Positions 7,436 through 12,690 of a DNA stretch of 15,452 nucleotides are shown here, piece after piece (positions within the stretch are counted from its first letter, which is position 1; the number at the start of each line of letters is the position of its first letter). The stretch comes from JAFGED01 sp964551295 (lineage in GTDB: Bacteria; Chloroflexota; Anaerolineae; B4-G1). The notes below the pieces were generated by a model. It did no database searches. It was not told the DNA's origin and was given only the letters and a program-made list of their open reading frames with translations. The position numbers were made by a program, and so were the translations under genes. The stretch lies in the NCBI GenBank assembly GCA_964551295.1, contig CAZKDJ010000090.1, forward strand, positions 1 to 15,452, written 5' to 3'.

Positions 7436-7455
7436 GGCGGCCTGGGCAGGCCGCC
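7436..7455 (-). promoter_or_regulatory. GC-rich hairpin in the prfA 5' leader
   Basis: GGCGGCCT and AGGCCGCC form a perfect 8-bp stem with a 4-base loop. Given the predicted start near 7464, this hairpin would sit within the first 30 bases of the transcript and about 13 bases before the prfA Shine-Dalgarno sequence. It may protect the 5' end of the mRNA or affect translation; this is inference. Confidence 0.5.
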
Positions 7456-7470
7456 CCGCGTGCCGAGGAT

Positions 7471-7498
7471 ATTATAACAAAGGGAGGCGCAGCGTCAA
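7471..7498 (-). promoter_or_regulatory. Sigma70-type promoter of the prfA operon
   Basis: On the minus strand TTGACG (7498-7493), a 16-base spacer, then a perfect TATAAT (7476-7471). Transcription should begin near 7464, giving a leader of about 50 bases before prfA ATG 7412. No other promoter is needed for the downstream genes, which are closely spaced or overlap. Confidence 0.75.
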
Positions 7499-7505
7499 GC
7501 TGATT

Positions 7506-7534
7506 TTGACTTCTGCATGGGATGGGGCTATACT
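7506..7534 (+). promoter_or_regulatory. Divergent sigma70-type promoter for the HhH/LPxTG gene pair
   Basis: TTGACT (7506-7511), a 17-base spacer, then TATACT (7529-7534). The -35 boxes of this promoter and of the prfA promoter are only 7 bases apart, so two RNA polymerases could hardly bind together. The predicted leader to ATG 7668 is about 127 bases long. Confidence 0.7.
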
Positions 7535-7586
7535 AGCGATAGTAATCGATAAAGCGCCCTGACGGTCAACGTCCAAGCACCGCAAG

Positions 7587-7614
7587 GCCCACCCGCCGTC
7601 GAGGCGTGGTGGGC
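7587..7614 (+). promoter_or_regulatory. Leader hairpin upstream of the HhH gene
   Basis: GCCCACC (7587-7593) pairs with GGTGGGC (7608-7614), extended inside by CGCC (7594-7597) with GGCG (7603-7606) and one bulged T. It lies in the middle of the long 5' leader. Only a short T-run (GTTTCC) follows, so it is a weak attenuator candidate at best. No known riboswitch class was recognised. Confidence 0.4.
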
Positions 7615-7667
7615 GTTTCCGTTGCTGCCGCTGCGGCACCCAATACCGCCGAAAAAGGAGGCCGATC

Positions 7668-8285
7668 ATGAAAGGGATATTCTTTGGCATACTGCTCGTC
7701 ATCTTGGGGTTGATCGTTGGACTTTTCATCGCCTGGGTTGCAGGCGCACTCGGTTTGGAGGCGAATGTTTTAGGCAACCTGGTCGTCGGTGTCTTTTTAT
7801 TCGTGGGCGGGTTCTTTTGCGGCTTTGTCATCGAGTGGATCATCGACGAAGCGTATCGCAAGAACCGGGAGCTGCGGCGGCAGATGGGCGGGGAGGCTGC
7901 CGTGGCAAAGGCAGCGACAATTCCCGTCCAGGTTGCAGGGGACGAAGCCGCTTCGGGGACCCTGGCCGAGTTCTTGCGCCAGCGCGACGAGCGCGTGCAC
8001 GAGCTGCGCGACCAGGTCGCGTCGATGGACACGCAGCTCGAAAGGTTGAGCGGCGAGTTCGACATCTATCGGCAGACGCATCCAGACGACTTGACAGTCA
8101 TCAAGGGCATCGGGCCGGTCTACCAGTGGAAGCTGCGCGACGCAGGGGTGCATACCTACAAGGACCTAGCTGTATCCGAACCGGTCCAACTCCGGCGCAT
8201 GCTCGACATCAAGAGCTGGCAACGGGTCAACATCGATTCCTGGATCGAACAGGCGCGTGATTGGGCGGAGAAAAGAGACGTGTGA
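7668..8285 (+). CDS. Two-TM membrane protein with coiled coil and C-terminal helix-hairpin-helix domain
   Basis: A 205-residue protein. Residues 4-26 and 36-57 are hydrophobic membrane segments; the first is the N-terminal anchor. Residues 97-132 are charged and heptad-like (LRQRDERVHELRDQV, MDTQLERL), probably a coiled coil. Residues 140-180 begin DDLTVIKGIGPVYQWKLRDAG and follow the DDL-x2-I-K-G-I-G-P-x2-x3-L-x2-A-G pattern of helix-hairpin-helix domains in the 'predicted 5' DNA nuclease, flap endonuclease-1-like' group, where they usually bind DNA or act as protein modules. No nuclease catalytic site is visible. The role is unknown; a membrane-tethered nucleic-acid or scaffold function is a guess. 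ATG 7668 has a strong AAAAAGGAGG. The stop shares a base with the next start (TGATG). Confidence 0.8.
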   Translation: MKGIFFGILLVILGLIVGLFIAWVAGALGLEANVLGNLVVGVFLFVGGFFCGFVIEWIIDEAYRKNRELRRQMGGEAAVAKAATIPVQVAGDEAASGTLAEFLRQRDERVHELRDQVASMDTQLERLSGEFDIYRQTHPDDLTVIKGIGPVYQWKLRDAGVHTYKDLAVSEPVQLRRMLDIKSWQRVNIDSWIEQARDWAEKRDV

Positions 8286-8917
8286 TGTTTGATCCACATC
8301 TGCAGGACGAGGAAGTCAAGAAGAAAAAGCGTCGCGTCCTTGTCGCGCTTCTCGTTCTCCTGCTGGGAACGGCGGCGGCGCTGCCGTTGGTCAGAGTGAC
8401 CGGTGTCCCGTTGGCGGCAGCCCCCGAACCAACGTTGGAGCTTCCCACTCACACGGCCGCACCTATCGACACGCCAGTGTCGACCGACACACCGGCGCCG
8501 CCGCCGCGCGCGCCCACACAGACCAGTGCGCCGACGGTCACACCTCAACCCACGGCAACGCCTCGGTCAACGGCCACCTCTACCCCCATCCCCGTCCCGC
8601 CGACCGCGACGGAGGAATTGCCCGGCGGTGCTGGCGGTGGGGAACTGGAGGCCTCTGCCACGCCAACCGGCGCGCCAACCGCGGCGCCGACTGACACGCC
8701 AGTGGCGCCGAGCGACACGCCGATGCCGCCAGCGCCCACCCCAGAAGAGCCCGGTGAACTGCCCGTCACCGGCGCCGACGTGGAGGGAGCAGGACGGTTG
8801 GCATTGGGATTGACAGCTTTTTCAGTCGGGGCGCTGATGCTGGCAGTAGGGCTTGTCATGCGCGGAGGAAAAAAATCCTCTGCTCGGAAAACAAGCGGGA
8901 CTATCCCCCCCACCTAA
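8285..8917 (+). CDS. Pro/Thr-rich surface protein with LPVTG sortase signal
   Basis: A 210-residue secreted protein. A basic stretch VKKKKRR (11-17) precedes a hydrophobic signal or anchor segment (18-35), then a low-complexity stalk rich in Pro, Thr and Ala (about 45-155, with PTDTPVAPSDTP and similar). The C-terminus carries LPVTG (159-163), a hydrophobic segment (about 172-192) and RGGKK, which is the order of a sortase cell-wall sorting signal. This would suit a monoderm-like envelope; no sortase gene is in this window. ATG 8285 is chosen for its TGATG coupling with the HhH gene; a TTG at 8261 in the same frame would add 8 residues. The Pro/Thr repeats are typical of a spacer rather than an enzyme. 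What the protein displays is unknown. Confidence 0.8.
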   Translation: MFDPHLQDEEVKKKKRRVLVALLVLLLGTAAALPLVRVTGVPLAAAPEPTLELPTHTAAPIDTPVSTDTPAPPPRAPTQTSAPTVTPQPTATPRSTATSTPIPVPPTATEELPGGAGGGELEASATPTGAPTAAPTDTPVAPSDTPMPPAPTPEEPGELPVTGADVEGAGRLALGLTAFSVGALMLAVGLVMRGGKKSSARKTSGTIPPT

Positions 8918-8918
8918 C

Positions 8919-8937
8919 CTCCCCCACCGAGGGGGAG
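8919..8937. terminator. GC hairpin just after the LPVTG gene
   Basis: CTCCCCC / GGGGGAG form a perfect 7-bp stem with a 5-base loop, starting 2 bases after the stop codon. It is placed like a terminator but lacks a T-run. It may instead be another copy of the C/G-tract repeat seen near 1076-1103. Confidence 0.4.
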
Positions 8938-8940
8938 GAA

Positions 8941-9072
8941 CTGGATGCCCCCCTCCCTCAGGCTGGTACCGACGCGGGTACGCGGGTGCGATTGGCCTTG
9001 GTTGTGGCGGCCGTTGCACTCGTCCTGGTGTTTATCGCCGGATACACACTTCGTAGAACCAGGAGGCAGTAA
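8941..9072 (+). pseudogene. Orphan C-terminal sorting signal (LPQAG-TM-Arg tail)
   Basis: Read in the frame starting at 8941, the sequence gives LDAPLPQAGTDAGTRVRLAL, then VVAAVALVLVFIAGYTL and RRTRRQ before TAA at 9070-9072. LPQAG plus a 20-residue hydrophobic segment plus an Arg-rich tail has the same plan as the LPVTG end of the preceding gene, but in another frame and without a start codon or N-terminal region; only a GTG just before the membrane segment is available. The upstream end runs into the C/G-tract hairpin. It looks like the last codons of a lost second surface protein, or less likely a readthrough extension. Confidence 0.5.
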
Positions 9073-9096
9073 CCACGCCGTTGGTAGTCAGCCACG

Positions 9097-9145
9097 CAGC
9101 GGAGTGGCGTAGTGGGGCACTCCGCTGCCCTACGTGCCCCACTAC
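9097..9145. repeat. Two overlapping, mutually exclusive inverted repeats
   Basis: CAGCGGAGTG (9097-9106) pairs perfectly with CACTCCGCTG (9118-9127), and GTAGTGGGGCA (9109-9119) pairs perfectly with TGCCCCACTAC (9135-9145). The two share bases 9118-9119 and interleave, so only one hairpin can form at a time, unless both arms pair as a pseudoknot. The outer ends again read GTAG and CTAC. Confidence 0.65.
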
Positions 9146-9182
9146 GAATGGAGGGGGCGGGCTTTTGACTCTAGGAAAGTAG

Positions 9183-9212
9183 AGAGCCGGGGGCTGCCGT
9201 ACCCCCGGCTCT
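9183..9212. terminator. Strong 11-bp GC hairpin, possible terminator
   Basis: AGAGCCGGGGG (9183-9193) pairs perfectly with CCCCCGGCTCT (9202-9212) around an 8-base loop. On the plus strand it is followed by TACCAAAAAGGAGG, so there is no U-tract; on the minus strand CTACTTTCC follows, which is only weakly U-rich. It could end transcripts from either side, or be a leader hairpin of a lost gene, because AAGGAGGAG at about 9219-9227 has no start codon after it. From 9213 to 9345 no gene was seen. Confidence 0.45.
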
Positions 9213-9345
9213 TACCAAAAAGGAGGAGAAAGAAGAAACCGTCCCTGAGGCTGACTACATCCTATCACACCCTGACCCGCCGGACTTGACGCAAACCCTA
9301 CGCTCACCCTACGACTGGCCTTCCCTCAAAGTGCTTCTTATCTGA

Positions 9346-9762
9346 TTAGGTCGTCCATCGAGGTCGATACTGGATCGCCTCGGTCAGATGTGGCATTTCG
9401 ATCCGCTCGCTGTCTGCGAGATCCGCGATGGTGCGCGCCAGCTTGAGGATGCGGTGAAAGGCCCGCGCGCTCATCCCCAGTTGCTGCATCGCCGCCTTGA
9501 CCAGTGCCCGTCCCTCCTCGTCCAACCGGCAGATCTGCCGCACCTCCGTCGGCCCCATGTCGGCGTTGCACCGTAGGGGCGGTTCGCGAACCGCCCCTAC
9601 CGCGAAGCGCTCCCGCTGTATCTCGCGCGCCGCCTCCACCCGCGCGCGGATCACCTCCACGCGCTCCCCCAGCCGTTCGGCGGTCGACTTGTCCTCCGAC
9701 TCGCAGAGTCGGCGTCCACGCGTGGCACCTCGACGTGGATGTCGATGCGGTCGAGGAACGGC
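9346..9762 (-). pseudogene. comM: C-terminal remnant of a ComM/YifB-type Mg-chelatase-like AAA ATPase
   Basis: The last ~110 residues match the end of ComM/YifB proteins: IRARVEAAREIQRERF, then CNADMGPTEVRQICRLDEEG, KAAMQQLGMSARAFHRILKL, ARTIADLADSE and AIQYRPR, stop at 9348-9346. Upstream, FLDRIDIHVEVPRV (about 9759-9720) also belongs to the family but is in another frame; a 14-base stretch at about 9697-9710 containing GACTC-GCA-GAGTC seems to cause the shift. The N-terminal domain and the Walker ATPase core (about 350 residues) are absent, and homology stops at about 9762. Ten extra residues, VGAVREPPLR, between RERFA and CNADMGP come from a palindromic repeat. ComM family proteins help with branch migration during natural transformation; this copy cannot work. 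Confidence 0.82.
9573..9600. repeat. 28-bp perfect palindrome inserted in the comM remnant
   Basis: The half-site GTAGGGGCGGTTCG (9573-9586) is followed at once by its exact reverse complement. It lies in frame within the comM remnant and encodes most of the foreign peptide VGAVREPPLR. The GTAGGG...CCCTAC ends match the palindrome at 976-1002. Confidence 0.85.
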
Positions 9763-9948
9763 ATTACTCAAATTGGAATAAGCAAGACGATTATAGTTTC
9801 GCTTGTTCCTCAGTAGTATCCCGGCCACAATCCATACCTGATTCCGGGCTGACCGGGGAAGGGAGAACAGCGTACACGACGTCGATTTGCTTTCTCTGTT
9901 ACAAACGTGAGGCGCAATGGGTGGCTACTTCGCAGCCTTGAGCTAGAG

Positions 9949-10860
9949 CTATCCAGGCTTTCTATGGATCATCTTCAGCACCACGCATCCCAAATCCTGC
10001 CTGTCCAGGTGCTTGTACTTCTCATCGACTTGTATACTCAAGTTGTGAGACAGCGACAGTTCTTCCACCAGTTCCAACCCAGCTGTGCAAAATAGGCTCA
10101 ACCATTCTGAACGCTGAACCCGGTTGACGTAATGAAACTCACTCTCGAAATAGTGCTCCCACACTCGATCCGAGTATTTCAGATAGTTCTTTGGGAAGAC
10201 ACCTGGATCGCAGTAATGAAGGTGGTCCTTCAAATCAATCTCGTGAATGGAGTAACCTCCTGGTTTCAACAAGCGATGCAAGTCTCGAACGTACCCAGGG
10301 AGAGACTCCTTCCTGACATGCTCGAGGACGGCAAAGCTGAAAACGGCATCGAAAGACGCATCCGGAAAATAGTCGAGCGTTCCACTTGGCTCAACCACAT
10401 ACTCGAACCAAAGCAGGCGATACAAATCATCGAACGAGTGGGCCTCTGAGACGGCTTCGAGCAAACGGTGTGCATGCTCTAATTGTTCTGACTCTGCATC
10501 TATCTCATCATCCATCACCCCAGCGAATTCTGCAAAATATCGCTTAAAGAGCCCTAACCGGCGACTGTCCCACACATCGAACAACGTGACATCAATGTCA
10601 TAGAACAGCCGCAAGACAGTCGACTCCCAATGTATCCACCCTGTCCCCAGTTCCAGCAGTCTGTCGCCGCTCTGGATAATGCCGTGTTTCTTGACCATCT
10701 CCAGGAAGAATCGGGCCCGATCCACGTAGAATGCGGGCAGCCATCTCTTTACACGCCGTCTCCACAAGATTGCACTTGCCACGAGGCGGTACAGTCTTTT
10801 CATCCAGGAAGAAGTAGGGAATAGCTTGAGGGCCGTTGCTGCTGCGATATATCGAACCAT
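9949..10860 (-). CDS. Class I SAM-dependent methyltransferase of the glycan cluster
   Basis: About 303 residues. A basic, helical N-terminus (LYRLVASAILWRRRVKRWLP) precedes a Methyltransf_11-like core. The SAM-binding loop is RLLELGTGWIHW (motif I), followed by VTLFDVWDSRR with the acidic ribose-contact residue, FDAVFSFAVLEHV (motif IV) and LHRLLKPGGYSIHEIDL (post-motif). The substrate cannot be read; its place at the end of a glycosyltransferase cluster suggests methylation of a sugar or lipid-linked glycan. ATG 10860 is used; a GTG at 10866 overlapping the previous stop as GTGA is equally possible. The gene looks richer in A/T than its neighbours, which hints at separate origin. About 185 bases between its stop and the comM remnant (9763-9948) hold no gene I can support. 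Confidence 0.82.
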   Translation of the reverse strand: MVRYIAAATALKLFPTSSWMKRLYRLVASAILWRRRVKRWLPAFYVDRARFFLEMVKKHGIIQSGDRLLELGTGWIHWESTVLRLFYDIDVTLFDVWDSRRLGLFKRYFAEFAGVMDDEIDAESEQLEHAHRLLEAVSEAHSFDDLYRLLWFEYVVEPSGTLDYFPDASFDAVFSFAVLEHVRKESLPGYVRDLHRLLKPGGYSIHEIDLKDHLHYCDPGVFPKNYLKYSDRVWEHYFESEFHYVNRVQRSEWLSLFCTAGLELVEELSLSHNLSIQVDEKYKHLDRQDLGCVVLKMIHRKPG

Positions 10861-10862
10861 TC

Positions 10863-11795
10863 TCACTTCTCTACCGACGTTGTTTTGGGCAGGCGCGTGA
10901 TTGCCTGGGATGGCCGGATGGTGTCGAGCAGGCGACCGGCGAACTGCGTCCCCTGCGCTATGGTTTCATAGATCAAACCGTACCCGTAGCACACGTGTAT
11001 GATGCCGAATAGAAGCGGCAGTATGGCAACGCAAGCGATCATGTGGCGTCTCAAGCCAATGTAGATACTGATAGAGAGCGCCAGCACCAGGTACGTGGCT
11101 GCGGGCAGCAAGGTACAGGAACCTAGAACCCTCCACAACATTGGCGACAACGCCAAGTACACCAGCCCAACCGCAGGCGCGAGGAACACGAGACCGCCGC
11201 GAGGGAACGTGCGTACGATCTGCCGCAGGCGCCCTCGCCCATAGGAGAAAAACTGTCGAGCCAGGGCAGCCAGCGATCGTCGCAAGCGGTTGACCAGTTC
11301 CGTCTCCTCGTTGAGGAACAAATCCTCGCGGAATCCGCCTACAGCCCAAAAGACATCCCGGCGCAGGCTCAGGTTGCAGCCGATCAACTCCTTTTCGGTA
11401 GCTGGACGGCAGCGGCCCACCGACGCGTAGCGGGCGCGCATCGTCCAGGCACCCAGGCGCGTTCCCAGTGCGTAGGCGATACAGCGAGACAGGAACGGCT
11501 CGTCTTCAAGTGTGAGGCTCGGCCCGCCGACAACGTGTGCGCTGGAAACGTGGTAGTGTGCGGCTAGGCGTTGCAGCGTATCCGGCGCGACGAGCGAGTC
11601 GTCATCTAAGAAGTACAGCACGTCGCCGCTGGCCTGGCGAGCAGCCATATTGCGCTGACTAGGTGGGCAGCTTCCCTCCATGACAAGGACTTCCAGCTGT
11701 TTGGGCGGGTAATCGGCCGCCCGCAGCGTCGGCAGGGCTTGTACCGCCGCGCCGGGGCGCGACGGGATGATCACGCTGATTTTAGGCCACGTCAT
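10863..11795 (-). CDS. Membrane-anchored GT2 glycosyltransferase (ExoA-like) with an apparent internal deletion
   Basis: 310 residues. A GT-A fold (1-170) begins ISVIIPSRPG, with the nucleotide-sugar/metal motif LDDDS (63-67), the acceptor-side segment ELIGCNLSLRRDVFWAVGGF and the acidic NEETEL (162-167). Two or three membrane segments follow at about 198-270, then a HVCYGYGLI motif near the end as in ExoA-like enzymes of exopolysaccharide synthesis. After NEETELVNRLR the protein passes straight to RSLAALARQFFSYGRGR; in relatives I would expect about 20 residues (GYKI-x-DP-x-V-x-Y-x-PR type) between these. The frame is kept. Activity is therefore uncertain. ATG 11795 overlaps the preceding stop by 14 bases; AAAGAGAAG before it is a weak ribosome site. 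Its own stop overlaps the methyltransferase start region. Confidence 0.82.
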   Translation of the reverse strand: MTWPKISVIIPSRPGAAVQALPTLRAADYPPKQLEVLVMEGSCPPSQRNMAARQASGDVLYFLDDDSLVAPDTLQRLAAHYHVSSAHVVGGPSLTLEDEPFLSRCIAYALGTRLGAWTMRARYASVGRCRPATEKELIGCNLSLRRDVFWAVGGFREDLFLNEETELVNRLRRSLAALARQFFSYGRGRLRQIVRTFPRGGLVFLAPAVGLVYLALSPMLWRVLGSCTLLPAATYLVLALSISIYIGLRRHMIACVAILPLLFGIIHVCYGYGLIYETIAQGTQFAGRLLDTIRPSQAITRLPKTTSVEK

Positions 11796-12660
11796 CTTCT
11801 CTTTGATCGACACATCTTGGCACTGCCGCCATCCAGTAGCCCAGATTCCAGCAGGCCACAGCTGCGGCAAGCAGACACAGGAGACAAAGTGACTCTGTCA
11901 ATGAATACTTCTGGCGTCGGACCGTTCTTTGAAAAATCAAGAGCCTCTCACGCCAATCAAGGGGTCTGACATACGTCCTCTCTATATATCTTCGCCTGCT
12001 ACGCCCGTAGACGAGCCGCTTTTGCCAATAGGCGATCAGGCTGTCAATCTCCACGTGCCGGACACGGATGTCGGGATGATAGCGAACCGCGTTGCACGAA
12101 TACTGTTCTACGACATTGCGAACGAGGATGGTGTCAGACCCTCTACGCATTTCTGGAAATGGGGCCAACTCTTCGAATAGCTCCCTGCGGACTGCCATAT
12201 TGTTGGCATAGCCGTAGTAAAGCTCCTTGATGTTACTGCCAAAGATGTACTCGTTTTTCACGTCCTCGCAGGCGGCTACCACCGAGAGAGCCGGGGAATC
12301 GCCGGCCGGCAATTGATACCCCACGACGATTTTGGCATTGGCAGAATTCATAGCCGCAGTGATGTTCTGCAACCAGTCAGGATACGGAACGCAATCTGGA
12401 TCCGTGAAGGCTACGATTGCGCCATCTGCCGCAGCGATGCCCCGGTTACGGGCTGCGTAGCTCCCGTGTCTGCCTTCGAAGAGCGGCGTGATGCCGGAGT
12501 ATCTTTCTATGATGCCAGGCGAGGCGTCGGTCGAGCCGTTATCGACTATGAGTATCTCGCGCCTCTCCCGCGGATAGTTTTGCGAGAGGAGAGCCTCGAT
12601 ACACCCATCGACGTATTGCTCCCTGTTATAGACAGGGACCACTACTGAGATATCTATCAT
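11782..12660 (-). CDS. GT2 family glycosyltransferase
   Basis: 292 residues, starting ISVVVPVYNREQYVDGC, with LIVDNGSTD (38-45) and the metal motif FTDPDC (85-90), then YYGYANNMAVRRELFEELAPF as the acceptor region and RYHPDIRVRHVE. This is the classic GT-A fold of family 2 inverting transferases, acting on the cytoplasmic face. A single hydrophobic stretch at about 257-280 (SLCLLCLLAAAVACW) probably anchors it to the membrane. ATG 12660 has GGGAAGG upstream and lies 30 bases after the previous gene. The sugar and acceptor are unknown; with its neighbours it probably builds a surface polysaccharide or glycolipid. Confidence 0.88.
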   Translation of the reverse strand: MIDISVVVPVYNREQYVDGCIEALLSQNYPRERREILIVDNGSTDASPGIIERYSGITPLFEGRHGSYAARNRGIAAADGAIVAFTDPDCVPYPDWLQNITAAMNSANAKIVVGYQLPAGDSPALSVVAACEDVKNEYIFGSNIKELYYGYANNMAVRRELFEELAPFPEMRRGSDTILVRNVVEQYSCNAVRYHPDIRVRHVEIDSLIAYWQKRLVYGRSRRRYIERTYVRPLDWRERLLIFQRTVRRQKYSLTESLCLLCLLAAAVACWNLGYWMAAVPRCVDQREDDVA

Positions 12661-12690
12661 CCAGCCTTCCCAGGCAGCTTCGAGCCGTCA

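Noticed and set aside
7587..7614. Riboswitch in the HhH leader
   Set aside because: Only one simple hairpin is visible. No conserved riboswitch core was recognised, and membrane/surface genes of this kind are not typical riboswitch targets.
7472..8065. 197-codon minus-strand frame antisense to the HhH gene
   Set aside because: Ser/Pro/Lys-rich with no motif. The plus strand has a strong ribosome site, membrane segments and a clear HhH domain.
8853..9056. 67-codon plus-strand frame across the LPVTG gene end
   Set aside because: It overlaps a real gene, runs through the C/G-tract repeat and encodes Gly/Pro/Arg low-complexity sequence. The adjacent frame with LPQAG is far more protein-like.
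9504..9941. 145-codon plus-strand frame opposite the comM remnant
   Set aside because: Pro/Arg-rich shadow across a recognised comM fragment and a repeat, with no motif.
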